A stretch of DNA of 41,770 bases from Aquincola sp. (GCA_022841885.1 JALHQP010000019.1:1-41770); one strand, 5' to 3'; counted from the stretch's first letter, positions 1 to 11,766 are shown. Made by a program: numbers and translations. Notes: generated by a model not told the origin, from the sequence alone.

Positions 1-69
1 GGGCCGGGCGGCGGTGCGGCCAGGCCCGCTGCCGGTGCCTCGGCGCCGCGCGCCGCAGCGCCGATCTGA
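1..69 (+). CDS. C-terminal tail of an upstream gene, probably an RND periplasmic adaptor
   Basis: An open frame enters from the left edge and stops with TGA at 67-69. The 22 visible residues are Gly, Ala and Pro rich and end in ...AAAPI. RND pump genes usually follow the gene for their periplasmic adaptor (membrane fusion protein), whose C-terminus is often low-complexity like this one. The identity is therefore inferred from context only. The stop lies 18 bp before the pump start codon, so the two genes are probably co-transcribed. Confidence 0.45.
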   Translation, partial: GPGGGAARPAAGASAPRAAAPI

Positions 70-87
70 CGCAGGAGCCACCCCGTC

Positions 88-3000
88 ATGCGCATCTCCG
101 AGACCTCGATCCGCCGACCGGTGCTGGCCAGCGTGATGTCGCTGCTGATCGTGCTGGTCGGCCTGGTGTCGTTCAACCGGCTCACCGTGCGCGAGTACCC
201 GCGCATCGACGAGCCGGTGGTCACGGTCAATACGCGCCTGATCGGCGCGTCGTCCGAGGTCATAGAGTCGCAGGTCACCAAGCCGCTCGAAGACTCGATC
301 GCCGGCATCGACGGCGTGGACATCATCACCTCGATCTCGCGCGCCGAGCAGAGCCAGATCACGGTGCGGTTCAAGCTCGAGAAGAACCCGGACAACGCCG
401 CCGCCGACACGCGCGACCGCGTGTCGCGCGTGCGCGGGCGCCTGCCCGACGCGATCGACGAGCCGGTGATCGCCAAGGTGGAGGCCGACGCCACGCCGAC
501 GATCTGGCTGGCCTATACGAGCGAGACGCTGAGTCCGCTCGAGGTGACCGATCTGATCAACCGCATCGTCAAGCCGCGCCTGCAGACCGTGCCCGGCGTG
601 GCCGACGTGCAGGTGGGCGGCGACCGCAAGTACGCGATGCGCATCTGGCTCGACCCGGACAAGATGGCCGCGCACGGGGTCACGGTGCAGGACGTCGAGG
701 ACGCGCTGCGCAAGCAGAACCTGGAAGTGCCGTCGGGGCGCATCGAGAGCGCGCAGCGCGAGTTCAACGTCACGGCGCGCACCGACCTCAACACGGTGGC
801 GCAGTTCGCCGACATCGCGCTGCGCCAGGCCAACGGCTACACCGTGCGCCTGCGCGACGTGGCGCGGGTCGAGGAGGCGGCGGCCAGCGAGCGCACGCGC
901 GTGCGCCTGAACGGCGTGCCGTCGATCTCCACCGGCGTGATCCGCAACGCCACCGCCAACCCGCTCGAGGTGGCTGCCGGCGTGAAGGCGGTGATGCCGC
1001 TGATCCAGCGCGACCTGCCGCCGTCAGTCACGGTGGTGCAGGCCAACGACCTGTCGGTCTTCATCGACCGCTCGATCAAGTCGGTGTACACCGCGGTGGC
1101 CGAGGCCGTGGTGCTGGTGGCGCTGGTGGTGTTCGTGTTCCTGCGCACGCTGCGCGCGTCGATCATCCCGCTGGTCACGATTCCCGTCAGCCTGATCGGC
1201 TCGTTCGCGCTGATCGCGCTGGCCGGCTTCACCATCAACACCCTGACGCTGCTGGCCCTGGTGCTGGCCATTGGCCTGGTGGTCGACGACGCGATCGTGG
1301 TGCTGGAGAACATCTTCCGCCACATCGAAGAGGGCTTGAGTCCGTTCCAGGCCGCACTCAAGGGCGCCAAGGAGATCAGTTTCGCCGTGGTCGCGATGAC
1401 GATGACGCTGGCCGCCGTGTTCGCGCCGCTGGCCTTCACGCCCGGCCGCACCGGGCGACTGTTCGGCGAGTTCGCGCTGACGCTGGCCGGCGCGGTGATC
1501 GTGTCGGGCTTCGTCGCACTGACGCTGACGCCGATGATGTGCAGCAAGCTGCTGCGCCACAACCCGGCGCCGTCGCGCTTTGACCGCTTCATGGAGTCGG
1601 TGCTGGTGTCCGTGGGCCACGGCTACGAGCGGATGCTGCGCGGCGTGCTGCACCAGCGCTGGATCGTCGCCCTGGTGATGGCCGCGTCGGCCGTGGCGAG
1701 CTGGTGGCTGTACAGCACCGCCAAGAGCGAACTCGCGCCGCTGGAAGACCGCGGCGTGATCATCATGCCCGTGCGCGCGCCCGACGGTGCCACGCTGGAG
1801 TTCACCGCGCGCTATCTCGATGCGATCGACAAGGTGGTGGCGTCCTATCCCGAGTTCGACCGCCGCTTCATGTTCGTCGGCGGCGGGCAGGTGTCGCAGG
1901 CCACGGCCGTGATGCGCACGACCGACTGGGACGACCGTACACGCAGCACGCTCGAGCTGGCGCGCGACCTGACGCCCAAGATGCAGGCGCTGCCCGGCGT
2001 CAGCGCGTTCCCGATCACGCCGCCGAGCCTGGGCCAGGGCTTCCGCGAGCGCCCGATCAACTTCGTGATCCAGACCAGCGACAGCTACCAGAACCTGGCG
2101 CGCGTGGCCCAGCAGTTCACGGCCGAGATGGCCAAGAACCCGGGCTTCGTGCAGCCCGACATCGACCTGCAGCTCAACAAGCCCGAGATCTTCATGGAAG
2201 TCGACCGCGACCGCGCGGCCGACCTGGGCGTGAGCGTCGAGGCCGTCGCGCGCACGGTGGAGACCATGCTCGGCGGGCGCGTGGTCGGCCGCTACAAACG
2301 CGACGCCGACCAATACGACGTGATCACGCAGACCGCCAGCCGCGGCCGTACCACGCCCGAGGACATCGAGAGGCTGTTCGTGCGCGGCCGCAACGACACG
2401 ATGGTGCCGCTGTCCTCGCTGGTGAAGGTGCGCGAGTCGGTGAGCCCGCGCGAGCTGAACCACTTCAACCAGCGCCGTTCGGTGGCCATCACCGCCAACC
2501 TGACACCCAACTACTCGCTCGGCGAGGCGCTGCAGTTCATGGACGCCACGGCGGCCAAGGTGCTCCCCAGCGGCTACGTGACCGAGCTCAACGGCGTCAG
2601 CCGCGAGTTCCGCGCCTCCAGCGGCGCGCTCGGCCTGGTGTTCGTGCTGGCGCTGCTGTTCATCTTCCTGGTGCTGTCGGCGCAGTTCGAGAGCTTCGTC
2701 GACCCCTTCGTGATCCTGCTCGCGGTGCCGCTGTCGATCGTCGGGGCGCTGCTGGCCTTGCGCCTGTCCGGAGGCACGCTCAGCGTGTACTCGCAGATCG
2801 GCCTGGTCACGCTCGTGGGCCTGATCTCAAAACACGGCATCCTGATCGTCGAGTTCAGCAACCAGTTGCGCCAGCAGGGCCGCTCGATCCAGGAGGCCGT
2901 GGTCGAAGCGGCCAGCCTGCGCCTGCGCCCGATCCTGATGACCACGGGCGCCATGGTGCTCGGCGCGCTGCCGCTGGCACTGGCCAGCGGTGCCGGCGCC

Positions 3001-3162
3001 GAGAGCCGCCAGCAGATCGGCTGGGTCATCGTGGGCGGCATGTCCGTCGGGACGCTGCTGACCATCTTCGTCGTGCCGACGGTCTACACCTGGTTCGCGC
3101 GCCGGCGCGTGCCGGGCGGCATCACCGAGAAGGCGATCGAGGACGCGGTGCCGGCGAAGTAG
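88..3162 (+). CDS. RND-family efflux pump inner-membrane subunit (HAE1/AcrB-like)
   Basis: This is a proton-driven drug or xenobiotic exporter subunit of 1,024 residues, the usual length for AcrB/MexB relatives. The N-terminus (MRISETSIRRPVLASV) leads into TM1, followed by a large periplasmic loop, a cluster of membrane segments at about residues 335-490, a second large loop, and a final cluster at about 850-1005. The proton-relay residues are visible: the Asp-Asp pair at 400-401 in TM4 (GLVVDDAIVV) and Lys915 (ISKHGILIVE) in TM10, which indicates an active pump. An AGGAG ribosome site at about 73-77 precedes the ATG. The partner adaptor probably lies just upstream; no outer-membrane factor follows. 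The substrate cannot be told from the sequence. The N-terminal motifs fit the multidrug (HAE1) group better than the metal-exporting CusA group. Confidence 0.93.
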   Translation: MRISETSIRRPVLASVMSLLIVLVGLVSFNRLTVREYPRIDEPVVTVNTRLIGASSEVIESQVTKPLEDSIAGIDGVDIITSISRAEQSQITVRFKLEKNPDNAAADTRDRVSRVRGRLPDAIDEPVIAKVEADATPTIWLAYTSETLSPLEVTDLINRIVKPRLQTVPGVADVQVGGDRKYAMRIWLDPDKMAAHGVTVQDVEDALRKQNLEVPSGRIESAQREFNVTARTDLNTVAQFADIALRQANGYTVRLRDVARVEEAAASERTRVRLNGVPSISTGVIRNATANPLEVAAGVKAVMPLIQRDLPPSVTVVQANDLSVFIDRSIKSVYTAVAEAVVLVALVVFVFLRTLRASIIPLVTIPVSLIGSFALIALAGFTINTLTLLALVLAIGLVVDDAIVVLENIFRHIEEGLSPFQAALKGAKEISFAVVAMTMTLAAVFAPLAFTPGRTGRLFGEFALTLAGAVIVSGFVALTLTPMMCSKLLRHNPAPSRFDRFMESVLVSVGHGYERMLRGVLHQRWIVALVMAASAVASWWLYSTAKSELAPLEDRGVIIMPVRAPDGATLEFTARYLDAIDKVVASYPEFDRRFMFVGGGQVSQATAVMRTTDWDDRTRSTLELARDLTPKMQALPGVSAFPITPPSLGQGFRERPINFVIQTSDSYQNLARVAQQFTAEMAKNPGFVQPDIDLQLNKPEIFMEVDRDRAADLGVSVEAVARTVETMLGGRVVGRYKRDADQYDVITQTASRGRTTPEDIERLFVRGRNDTMVPLSSLVKVRESVSPRELNHFNQRRSVAITANLTPNYSLGEALQFMDATAAKVLPSGYVTELNGVSREFRASSGALGLVFVLALLFIFLVLSAQFESFVDPFVILLAVPLSIVGALLALRLSGGTLSVYSQIGLVTLVGLISKHGILIVEFSNQLRQQGRSIQEAVVEAASLRLRPILMTTGAMVLGALPLALASGAGAESRQQIGWVIVGGMSVGTLLTIFVVPTVYTWFARRRVPGGITEKAIEDAVPAK

Positions 3163-3198
3163 CGCCGCGCCGAGACCCTCCTGGCCCGCACTGGTCCC

Positions 3199-3693
3199 AT
3201 GGCCGCCACCCGCGTCGAGTTGCTGCAGCAGATGCCGATCTTCGGCGCGGTCCGTACCGACGCACTGGAGCTGCTATTGCAGGCCAGCCGCGCGGTGCGC
3301 GTCGCCGCCGGCGACTACTTCTTCCGCGAGCGGGACCCGGCACAGAGCATGTTCGTGCTCGAGTCCGGACGCGTGGCGGTGGTCAAGCAGTGGCAGGGCC
3401 GGGCGTTGTCGCTGCGCGTACTCGGGCCCGGCGACTGCGTCGGCGAGATGGCGCTGCTGGACCTGTTCCCGCGCAGCGCCTCCGTGCGTGCGCTCGAGGA
3501 CTGCGTCGCGATCGAGCTCACGCCGGCCGACCTGCTGCGCCTGTTCGAGCGCGACAGCGAACAGTTCGCGCTGGTGCAGATGAACATCGCGCGCGAGATG
3601 TGCAGGCGCCTGAGAGTGACCGACGAGATGCTGTTCGAGGCGGCGATGGGCGGGGATGAGCCGCCGCCGGATACGAACTTTCAGACGTTGTAG
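3199..3693 (+). CDS. Stand-alone cyclic-nucleotide-binding domain protein
   Basis: The 164-residue protein is almost entirely one Crp/Fnr-type cyclic-nucleotide-binding domain (about residues 8-130). The phosphate-binding cassette reads GEMALLDLFPRSASV (about residues 93-107), close to the canonical G-E-x-A-L...P-R-x-A-x-V signature, so cAMP or cGMP binding is plausible. After the domain come a short helix and an acidic/proline tail. No helix-turn-helix, kinase, channel or other output domain is present, so it is not a complete Crp/Fnr transcription factor. It starts 36 bp after the RND gene on the same strand and may be co-transcribed with it. No good ribosome site precedes the ATG, so the exact start is uncertain. 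The partner through which it acts is unknown. Confidence 0.8.
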   Translation: MAATRVELLQQMPIFGAVRTDALELLLQASRAVRVAAGDYFFRERDPAQSMFVLESGRVAVVKQWQGRALSLRVLGPGDCVGEMALLDLFPRSASVRALEDCVAIELTPADLLRLFERDSEQFALVQMNIAREMCRRLRVTDEMLFEAAMGGDEPPPDTNFQTL

Positions 3694-3737
3694 CGGGTGG
3701 CCTGTGACCCGTGGCAGCTGCCGCTGCCCGGGCCGGC

Positions 3738-6700
3738 TCAGGCCTCCGATTGGGCCTCGTCCAACGTCTCTTCGAGCCGTTGGTGTTCGTGCTGAACGTG
3801 GCGCCACGCGTCCCTCATCTCGGCCGACGCGTTCTGCCCGGTGCTGCTGCGCTCGAGGGCGGAGAAGGCGGCGGCCAGCGCCTGGGCGCCCACCGACAGG
3901 CAGGCGCCCCGCGAGCGGTGCGCCAGGTGGCGGCAGCGCTCGTAGTCGCGCTCCGCAACGGCCTGGGCCAGTTCGTGCAGGGTCTTCTGCGTGTCCCTGG
4001 CGAACGCCGCCATCAGCTTTTGCTCGAACGCCGGGTCGCCCAAGGCGACGCGCGCGAGATGTGCCTGGTCGAGCACAGCCACGCTCGCGACGGGTGCGGG
4101 CGTGGCGCCGGCGGCGGGTGCGGCGTCGGACTCGGCCGGCCACCACTTGCGCAGGGCGTTGCTCAGCTGAGCGAGGTCGATGGGCTTGGTCAGCACCTCG
4201 TCCATGCCGCTGGCGCGGCAGCGCGAGGCCACTTCCGGCAGCGCATGCGCGGTGCAGGCGATGATCGGCAGCGCGGCGAACGCCTCGCCGCCGTGCCTGA
4301 TGTGGCCGGCGAGTTCAAAGCCGTCCATGTGCGGCATCTCGCAATCCGTGATCACGAGCGCGTAGCGGCGGCTGCGCAGCTTCTCCAGCGCCTGGGCGCC
4401 GTTCTCGGCGATGTCCGCCTTCAGGCCGAGCTGCGCGAGTTGCGCCGCCAGCAGCTGCCGGTTGATCGGGTGATCGTCCACCGCCAGCACCTCGAGCCCC
4501 TGTGGACCGTCGAACCCGACGACCCATTGGGCGTCCACTCCGGCGCCCGCGTCGTTTCCGGGATCTTGCGCCTCGACCTGTGCGAACGCCAGCTCCAGCG
4601 TCGCCACGGTGCCTTGCCCAGGCTGGCTGGACAGGTTGACGCTGCCCCCCATGCGCTCGGCCAGGCCGCGGCAGATGGCCAGCCCCAGCCCGGTGCCACC
4701 CGACTGGCGCGCGAGCTCGGCGGTGCCCTGCTCGAAGGGTCGGAACAGCGTCGCCAACGCCTCGGCCGGTATGCCGGCGCCGGTGTCGCGCACCTCGAAG
4801 CACACGCGATGCATGCCGCCGTCCATCCCCTGCGCCCGCACCAGGATCTCGACCCCGCCGAGCGAGGTGAACTTGACGGCGTTGCTCACCAGGTTGCCGA
4901 GGATCTGGCGCACGCGCAGTGCGTCCGCAGCCACCCAGGCCGGTGTCCCGGCGTCGATCCGGCTGGTGAGCGTGATGTCCTTGGCGATCGCGTTGGGCAG
5001 ATGGGTCGAGACGACCTGCTCGACGATCCCCGCGAGCGAGGTGGGCGCGGGCAGGACCTCGATGCGTCCCGCCTCGATCTTGGCCATGTCGAGCAGATCG
5101 TTGAGCAGCCCGAGCAGCGAACGCGCCGAACCCTGCGCGGTGCCCAGCAGCTTTGCACGTGCACCGTCGAGCCCCGTGCGTTGCAGCAGTTCCATGGCGC
5201 CGAGCACGCCGTTCATCGGGGTGCGGATCTCGTGGCTGACGGTGGCCAGGAACGCGCTCTTGGCGCGCGACGCCGCCTCGGCCGCGTCCTTCGCCCGGGC
5301 CAGCGCTTCATTGGTGGCCGTCAGTTCGGCCGTGCGTTCGGCCACCCGCTGCGCCAGCGAGGCACGCTCGCGCTCCACGGCGGCGTTCGCGGCCTTGAGT
5401 TGCACGGCGGCTGCTTCCTGCCTGCGCTGGGCGCGCTGGCGCTCGGTCACGTCACGCACGACCGCGATGAAGCGGGCCTGCTCGCCGGCCGGATCGATGT
5501 ACTGGAGGTTGATCTCCACGGGCACATCGCGGCCGTTCTTGCGCCGGTGCACGGTGGTGAAATGCACGCTGGGCAACTCGCCGCGGATCATCGGTTCGAC
5601 GAACTCGCGGAAGCGCGCCTCGGTGAACTCCGGCTTGATGTCGACCGGCGTCATGCACAACAGCTCTTCGCGGGTGTAGCCGGTCTGCTGCGCCGCGCCT
5701 TCGTTGACGTACCGGAAGCGCAGCGTCTGCGGATCGAAGATGAACGCGCCGTCCTCGGTCGCATCGAGCGTGGTCAGCGCCTCGCGCGCCACCCGGCTGG
5801 CGCGTCGGCTTTCGGTCACATCGTGCATCACGATGACCGCGCCGCGCTTGCGGCCGGCGGCGTCGAGCAGCGGCGCCCCGGAGGCCAGCACGAAGCGCGG
5901 TTGTCCGCCCTTCCTGGCGATGCTCATCTCGGCGTTCAGGACGCGCTCGCCGCTGAACGCGCGCATCAGGGGGATGCGCTCGACGGCCAGCGGCGTGCTG
6001 CCATCGCCCTCGAACAGATCGTAGTGATCGGCCCACTGCCCGGACGGGATGGCGCGCGGATCGGCGCCGTGCCACTCGCGTGCCGTCTTGTTGAACAGGA
6101 CCAGATTGCCGTCGCCGTCGCACGCGACCACGCCCTCGGCGATGTTGTCGAGCAGCAGCCGGTTCAGCTCCTGCTGCTCCTGCAGTTCCTGCGCGGCCTG
6201 CCTGCGCCAGGAGATGTCCTCGACCAGCCCCAGCGTGTAGGCGATCCGGCCTTCGCCGTCGTGCACCGCGGATATCGTCGCACTGATCCAGACGAGGGAA
6301 CCGTCCTTGCGCACGTAGCGCTTCTCGACCTGGAAGCTCGTGATCTCGCCGCGCCACAGCTGACTCTGCTTCGCCGCGCCGTCGGCCACGTCCTCCGGCA
6401 GGGCGATGTCGGCCGGTCCCCGCTGCAGCAGCTCGGCCTCGTCGTACCCGGTGATCTGGCACATGCGGGGGTTGGCGCGCAGGAAGCGGCCTTCGCGCCC
6501 GACGTGGGCGATACCCATCGCCGCCAGCTCGAAGGTGGCGCGGAAGCGCTCCTCGCTGTCGCGCAGCGCATTGACGGCCGCGATGCGCGCCGAGATGTCC
6601 TGGACCACGCGGATGCCGAATTTCGCCTCGCCGTCCTCGCCGCGCACGACCGAGCCGCTGACGCTGACCCAGTACTCGGACCCGTCGCTGCGCATGGCGC

Positions 6701-9700
6701 GCTTTTCGATCGAATACGACGCACGCTCGCCGCGCCACACCTGCTCCAGCTGCGCCATGTCGCGCTCGACGTCTTCGGGCAGGGTGAGCGCCTGGATCGT
6801 GCGGCCGACGATCTCGGCCTCGGTGCGGCCGGTGAGCTCGCACTGCTTCCGGTTGGTGGCGAGGATGCGGCCGTCGCGCGCGACCAGCACGATGCCCAGC
6901 GGCGAGGACTCGTAGATGGCGCGGAACTTCGCCTCGCTGTCTCGCAGCGCCTCCCGCTCGCGTTCCTTCGAGATGGCAATCGCCGCGGTATAGGTGAGCG
7001 TGTCGACCAGTTCGCGCTCCGCCGCCGTCGCCGCGCGGGGCTCGCGGCCGCGGGCCACCAGGCTGCCCAGCACCTTGCCCCCGTCGCTGGCGATCTGGCT
7101 GGCCAGGCAGGTGTGGGGCCACTCGTGCGCGCCCGCCCGAGGCTCGGGCCTGTCGGTGAGCTCGATCGCGCACCGAAGGTCGGGCGATTCCGCCTCGACG
7201 AGTTGCTCCAGCATGCGCAGGATCGCCGGCAGCGGTTCGCCGGCCGCAATCGCTTCCATCACGATCGCCTGCCCGCTCAGCCGTCGCTGCGCGCGCCGGC
7301 CGTCGGTCACGTCATGGGCGAGCACGAGGCGGCCCCGGCGGCCTTCATGGATGAGATCGTGCGACTTGATGTCCACCGTGATCAGCGTGCCGTCCTTCTT
7401 GCGGTGCCGGACTTCCGACACGCTGACCAGTCCACTGCGCACGCGGGCGGCCTGTGCCTCGATCCACGCCGCGTCCTCCGGCGGGCGGATGTCCCTCAGC
7501 GTCATCGCGAGGAACTCCTCCTCGGTGTAGCCGTAGTGCTCGACCGCGGCACGATTGACCGACGTGAAGGCGAGGGTGGCCGTGTCGTAGGTCCACATCG
7601 GCATCGGATTGCGCTCGAAGAGGTCGCGGTACCGCGTTTCGCTGGCAAGGCGGGTCTGCTGTGCGCGATGCGCCTCGTCGATGTCCTCGATGATGACGAC
7701 GCGGTACAGCGGCGCGCCGGCCTCGTCGCGTACCAGCGATCCGGTGACCCGCACCCACACCACAGACCCGTCCTTGCGCAGGTAGCGACGCTCCTGCATG
7801 TAGCTCGGTATCTCGCCGGCCATCATCTGCGCATTCAGCGCGAGCTCCTGGTCGCGCTCCTGCGGATGCACCAGCATGGCGGGCTTCAACAGCGGCAGGT
7901 CGGCCTCGCCATAGCCGGTGATCTCGCGGAACTTCGGGTTGGCCCGCAGCAGCCCCTGGTCGGACAGGTGCGCAATGCCCACCGCGGCGACGTCGAACGT
8001 GGCCCGCAGTTGCTGCTCGCTGGCGGCCAGCGCGTGGCTGCGGCGCCTGACCTCGTTTTCGAGGTCGGCGTTCAATCGCTCCAGGGCGAGCGTCGCCTCC
8101 CGCTCCGCCGTGATGTCGTGCGATGTGCCCAGGACGCGGGTGATGTGGCCCTGCGCATCACGGGCGATCTCGAATCGTGCGGCGTGGTAGCGCAGCTCGC
8201 CGTCGCGGCGCCGGACGCGGAACTCGATGGCATGCGCCGGCGCCTCGTAGCCGGGGTCTTGCGCGCGCGCGATCTCGTTCAACACGACAGCGGTGTCGTC
8301 GGCATGCATGAACTCGCGCACCCAGGTCATGGCCGGCATGCGGTAGCCACCCTCCCGCGCTGCCGTCGTTTTCAGCAGCTGGTAGTAGCGGTCGTCGAAC
8401 GTGAACATGCCGCTGATGTCGAATTCCCAGTCCACCACCTGCGCCACGCCCATCGCCGCCTCGAGCTTGCGGCGCGCGACGTCGAGGTCGGCAGTGCGCG
8501 CGGCGACCTGCAGGTCGACCGTCCGCTGGCGGCCGGCGGCGGTCAGCACGAAGGTCGAGAACAGGAACATGCACAGCAGCGCGCCGAGCAGGAACATCAG
8601 CGAGGTCGGGCTGCCCCCGGCCAGCCAATGGGCACCCGCAGTGTGGGCCTGCAGGCGCCAGGTGCGGTCCAGCAGTTCCACGTCCCGCTGCCAGAGAAGC
8701 GCGCCCGGGCGCACGGGCTTGCCGGAGGCGACCAGGGTGTCGGCGCTGCTGCCCGCGGTCACGTCCATGAGCGTGAACGCCAGGTCCTTCGCAGCGACCG
8801 AACCGAAGACCGCCGAGGCCAGGGCATGCGGATCGAGAACCGCGATCACGAAGCCCATGGGCGAGCCGGGCCCCTGCGCCGCCGACGCGCTGCGCGGATC
8901 GTTGCCGGGCTGCTGCACGGGGACCACCACCAGCACGGCCGCCTGGGCGCTTTCACCCACCCGCACCGGCGCACTGGCGCTGGCGCGACCCGTCTCGCGG
9001 GCCCGATGCAGCGCCGCGGACACCGCGCGGTCGGTGTTGACGTCGATGCGTGCCTCGCGCTGGTGGCTGAACGGTGGGTCGGCGTACTGAACCGCGTCGT
9101 ACCCGGGGTCCCGCTCGCTGCCGTGCGCCGGGCGCGGCAGCCATTGCAGGCTCTTCAGCCCGGGCCGGCGCAAGTGAGACGCGAAGGTGGCGAATTCGTC
9201 CGCCGACACATGCACGCTGGCGGCGAAGTGGCTGCCGGTGGCCAGCGCGGCGCCGACCACGGCCAGGTGGCTGGCGTGCAACGCGTTGTGGGCGAGCTCC
9301 GCCTGCAATGCCAGCGGCGCTTTCGCAGCCTCCTCTTCATGCTGGTGGAACCACGTCACGCCCAGCACCAGCAGGAGGATGGCACCGACGAGCGGCGGCG
9401 CGATGAACCGGACCCGACCCTGCCAGACCTTGCGCATTGGCGGCATGGCCACCACCGCCAGCGGTCCGACCAGGACGACGCCGATCGCATCACCGACCCA
9501 CCAGGACACCCAGGTCGCCTGCAGGTCCTGCGGTGTCAGATGTCCGAGCGCCCACAGCACCGTCACGCCCAGCGTGGGTGCCACCAGGCACGCGAGCGGC
9601 CCGGCCAGCAGCAGCCCGCGCATGACAACACCCTCGCATCCACGAGCGAACCCCTCCAGCGCCGGACGCACGAGCCATGCCCCGAGCACCGCCTGCAAGG

Positions 9701-10007
9701 TCGAGCCCACGGCCAGCAGGGCGCCGGTGCCCAGCGCGCCCACGAACCCGGCCTCGGCGCCATACCAGGCCAGATGGAACAGCAGGTAGCCGGCGAAGAT
9801 GCCAGGCCACAGGCGCAGGCCTGCGACGAGCAGGCCGGCCACGGCGATGCCGGCCGCGGGCCACAGGGGCGACGCGAAGGCGGGTGCGAATGCCAGCAGC
9901 TTGCCCAGCAGCGCGAACGCCGCATAGGCGAGCGCGAGCATCAGGAACTGGGTCCCCGCGGTGCGGCGCGCGAGTTCCACCACACGCAGTGCAGTCTTCG
10001 GAATCAC
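3738..10007 (-). CDS. Giant hybrid histidine kinase: MASE1-CHASE-7xPAS/GAF-HisKA-HATPase-REC-HPt
   Basis: A membrane sensor kinase of about 2,089 residues. The N-terminal 230 residues are a hydrophobic multi-span MASE1 domain. An extracytoplasmic CHASE-like domain (about 230-465) and one more membrane span follow. Seven PAS repeats fill about 519-1522, with a degenerate GAF between the third and fourth. After a coiled coil comes HisKA ([10 protein letters not shown], His1592), then HATPase (N-box near 1707; GTGLGL), a receiver (phospho-acceptor Asp1888 in [11 protein letters not shown]) and an HPt domain (AHRSRG, His2030). All phosphorelay residues are intact. I chose the GTG start at 10007: GGAGG lies six bases upstream, and the GTGA overlaps the stop of the preceding EAL gene. 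A longer TTG start at 10025 has no such support. The output is probably the dual-receiver EAL protein encoded just upstream. Confidence 0.92.
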   Translation of the reverse strand: MIPKTALRVVELARRTAGTQFLMLALAYAAFALLGKLLAFAPAFASPLWPAAGIAVAGLLVAGLRLWPGIFAGYLLFHLAWYGAEAGFVGALGTGALLAVGSTLQAVLGAWLVRPALEGFARGCEGVVMRGLLLAGPLACLVAPTLGVTVLWALGHLTPQDLQATWVSWWVGDAIGVVLVGPLAVVAMPPMRKVWQGRVRFIAPPLVGAILLLVLGVTWFHQHEEEAAKAPLALQAELAHNALHASHLAVVGAALATGSHFAASVHVSADEFATFASHLRRPGLKSLQWLPRPAHGSERDPGYDAVQYADPPFSHQREARIDVNTDRAVSAALHRARETGRASASAPVRVGESAQAAVLVVVPVQQPGNDPRSASAAQGPGSPMGFVIAVLDPHALASAVFGSVAAKDLAFTLMDVTAGSSADTLVASGKPVRPGALLWQRDVELLDRTWRLQAHTAGAHWLAGGSPTSLMFLLGALLCMFLFSTFVLTAAGRQRTVDLQVAARTADLDVARRKLEAAMGVAQVVDWEFDISGMFTFDDRYYQLLKTTAAREGGYRMPAMTWVREFMHADDTAVVLNEIARAQDPGYEAPAHAIEFRVRRRDGELRYHAARFEIARDAQGHITRVLGTSHDITAEREATLALERLNADLENEVRRRSHALAASEQQLRATFDVAAVGIAHLSDQGLLRANPKFREITGYGEADLPLLKPAMLVHPQERDQELALNAQMMAGEIPSYMQERRYLRKDGSVVWVRVTGSLVRDEAGAPLYRVVIIEDIDEAHRAQQTRLASETRYRDLFERNPMPMWTYDTATLAFTSVNRAAVEHYGYTEEEFLAMTLRDIRPPEDAAWIEAQAARVRSGLVSVSEVRHRKKDGTLITVDIKSHDLIHEGRRGRLVLAHDVTDGRRAQRRLSGQAIVMEAIAAGEPLPAILRMLEQLVEAESPDLRCAIELTDRPEPRAGAHEWPHTCLASQIASDGGKVLGSLVARGREPRAATAAERELVDTLTYTAAIAISKEREREALRDSEAKFRAIYESSPLGIVLVARDGRILATNRKQCELTGRTEAEIVGRTIQALTLPEDVERDMAQLEQVWRGERASYSIEKRAMRSDGSEYWVSVSGSVVRGEDGEAKFGIRVVQDISARIAAVNALRDSEERFRATFELAAMGIAHVGREGRFLRANPRMCQITGYDEAELLQRGPADIALPEDVADGAAKQSQLWRGEITSFQVEKRYVRKDGSLVWISATISAVHDGEGRIAYTLGLVEDISWRRQAAQELQEQQELNRLLLDNIAEGVVACDGDGNLVLFNKTAREWHGADPRAIPSGQWADHYDLFEGDGSTPLAVERIPLMRAFSGERVLNAEMSIARKGGQPRFVLASGAPLLDAAGRKRGAVIVMHDVTESRRASRVAREALTTLDATEDGAFIFDPQTLRFRYVNEGAAQQTGYTREELLCMTPVDIKPEFTEARFREFVEPMIRGELPSVHFTTVHRRKNGRDVPVEINLQYIDPAGEQARFIAVVRDVTERQRAQRRQEAAAVQLKAANAAVERERASLAQRVAERTAELTATNEALARAKDAAEAASRAKSAFLATVSHEIRTPMNGVLGAMELLQRTGLDGARAKLLGTAQGSARSLLGLLNDLLDMAKIEAGRIEVLPAPTSLAGIVEQVVSTHLPNAIAKDITLTSRIDAGTPAWVAADALRVRQILGNLVSNAVKFTSLGGVEILVRAQGMDGGMHRVCFEVRDTGAGIPAEALATLFRPFEQGTAELARQSGGTGLGLAICRGLAERMGGSVNLSSQPGQGTVATLELAFAQVEAQDPGNDAGAGVDAQWVVGFDGPQGLEVLAVDDHPINRQLLAAQLAQLGLKADIAENGAQALEKLRSRRYALVITDCEMPHMDGFELAGHIRHGGEAFAALPIIACTAHALPEVASRCRASGMDEVLTKPIDLAQLSNALRKWWPAESDAAPAAGATPAPVASVAVLDQAHLARVALGDPAFEQKLMAAFARDTQKTLHELAQAVAERDYERCRHLAHRSRGACLSVGAQALAAAFSALERSSTGQNASAEMRDAWRHVQHEHQRLEETLDEAQSEA

Positions 10008-11686
10008 TTGGGCCCTCCGGAACAAAGCGCGAGGAACCGTGCCTCGTCCACCGGCCTCGACATCAAATAGCCCTGCGCGAGGTCACAACCGGCGGCCTTC
10101 AGCATGTCCCACTCGCCCCGCGTCTGCACGCCCTCGGCCACCACCTTGATACCCAGCCTCCGTCCCATGTCGATGCTCGACTCGACGATGGCCCGGGCTT
10201 CGCGCCGGTTTGCCATCGTGGCGACGAAGCCGCGGTCGATCTTGAGTTCGGTGAAAGCGACACGACCCAGCTGCTGCATGCTGGCAAAGCCGGTGCCGAA
10301 GTCGTCGATCGACAGTCCGAAGCCGCGGATGCGCAGCCGCGACAGGTTCTCCAGCGCCGGCGCGACCTCGGTCATCGCTGCCGTCTCGGTGATCTCCAGC
10401 GTCATCCGGCTCGCTTCGAGTCCGGTGGCGCACACCGCGCTCACGATGCGCTGGGCCAGCCCGGTGTCGGCGAGCGAGGCGAGCGACAGGTTGATCGACA
10501 CGTTGAGGTCCAAGCCCCGAGCGCACCAGCGCTGGCACGCTGCGGCGGCCCGTTCGATCATGAGGAAGGTGAGCTCGTCGATGTGGCCGGACCGCTCCAG
10601 GGTTTCGATGAACGCATCGGAGGCGACCACACCCTGCTGCGGATGCAGCCAGCGCGCCAGCGCTTCGGCGCCGACGATGCGGCCGCTGGCGAGCTCGAAC
10701 TTGGGCTGGTAGTACGGCTCGAACTGACCGCGCCGCAGGCCCAGCAGGATCTGCTCGAGGCTGTACGGCGAAGCCGGTGCGGCGGGCCGCGCGGCGCGCG
10801 GCGTCCTGGGCGCACGTGCCAGGGTCATCAGCTCGGCCAGCCGCTGCGGCGCCACCGGCTTGCCCAGCACGCCGAGCGGCACGATGCCGTAGGCCTGGCA
10901 CATGGTCTGCACCGAGTTGAGGATCGAGACGTCCATGGCGCTGGTGATGACCAGCGCCGCGGAACCGGCGTTCTCGGCCAGCAGCCGCACGAACTCCAGG
11001 CCGTCCATGGTCGGCATGTCGAGGTCGCACAGGATGAGGTGGGCCGACTCCGGACGGCTGCCCAACAGCGCCAGGGCCTGAGCGCCGTCGGCGGCCTCGA
11101 GCACTTCGGTGGCGCCGAGCCTGGCGACCTGGCTGGCCAACAGCTGGCGCTGGAAGTCGTGGTCCTCGACGATCAGCACCACCAGCCGGTCGGCCGGCGG
11201 GTCGAGCTGGACGGCACCGGCCATCGGCACCGACACCGGATGTCCGTCCGGGGTCCTGGCCGCCGTCCCTGCGGCGGAGAGCTCATCGGTCGGGTGGTTC
11301 ACCATCGCCTCGATGGCCTTGATGGCCCCGAGGAACGCCGACGCCTTGTCGAAATAGGCCTCGGCGCCTGCCGCGAGGCAGCTCGTGCGCAGCGCTTCGT
11401 CGTCGGCCGAGCTGAGCATGATCATGCGCGGGCGCTGCAGGTCGCCCTCGGTCGCGCGCAGCACGTCGAGTCCCGTGCCGCCCGGCATGAACATGTCCAG
11501 CACCACCACGTCGGGGCGTTCGCGACGGATCAGCTCCAGCGTGGCCGGGCAGTCGGCGGACTCCAGGACCGTGCCGCCGGTGCTCAGCGGTTCCAGCATC
11601 CTGGCCAGCCGCCGCCGGATCAGCGGCGCGTCGTCCGCGATCAGGATCTTCAATGTTTTCGGGGGGCTGCTGGACTCGGTCACCAT
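10004..11686 (-). CDS. Dual-receiver c-di-GMP phosphodiesterase (REC-REC-EAL)
   Basis: This response regulator of 560 residues should hydrolyse cyclic di-GMP under phosphorylation control. Receiver 1 (about 12-130) has its acceptor at Asp64 ([10 protein letters not shown]). Receiver 2 (about 168-290) has it at Asp221 ([11 protein letters not shown]) with conserved Lys in LGKPV. The EAL domain (about 315-555) keeps the catalytic set: the EAL motif at Glu341, [30 protein letters not shown] and QGYLMSRP, so it is predicted active. The start is the ATG at 11686, a few codons before the first receiver; an upstream in-frame ATG at 11749 would add an unrelated leader. The stop overlaps the GTG of the giant hybrid kinase, so the two are translationally coupled and probably form one phosphorelay. 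Two receivers could take phosphate from two kinases. Confidence 0.9.
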   Translation of the reverse strand: MVTESSSPPKTLKILIADDAPLIRRRLARMLEPLSTGGTVLESADCPATLELIRRERPDVVVLDMFMPGGTGLDVLRATEGDLQRPRMIMLSSADDEALRTSCLAAGAEAYFDKASAFLGAIKAIEAMVNHPTDELSAAGTAARTPDGHPVSVPMAGAVQLDPPADRLVVLIVEDHDFQRQLLASQVARLGATEVLEAADGAQALALLGSRPESAHLILCDLDMPTMDGLEFVRLLAENAGSAALVITSAMDVSILNSVQTMCQAYGIVPLGVLGKPVAPQRLAELMTLARAPRTPRAARPAAPASPYSLEQILLGLRRGQFEPYYQPKFELASGRIVGAEALARWLHPQQGVVASDAFIETLERSGHIDELTFLMIERAAAACQRWCARGLDLNVSINLSLASLADTGLAQRIVSAVCATGLEASRMTLEITETAAMTEVAPALENLSRLRIRGFGLSIDDFGTGFASMQQLGRVAFTELKIDRGFVATMANRREARAIVESSIDMGRRLGIKVVAEGVQTRGEWDMLKAAGCDLAQGYLMSRPVDEARFLALCSGGPK

Positions 11687-11766
11687 GCCCCGAACGGTAC
11701 GTGGCGCCGTGCTGTCCGAACATCGCGTCGCCGGGATTCCGGCCGTCACGCAAAACTCCGAAAACC

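Noticed and set aside
3711-10070. A plus-strand open frame of more than 2,100 codons opposite the giant hybrid kinase.
   Set aside because: It is an antisense shadow caused by the high GC content of third codon positions. Its product is low-complexity (His, Arg, Gln, Ala rich) and has no recognisable domain, whereas the minus strand encodes clear domains throughout.
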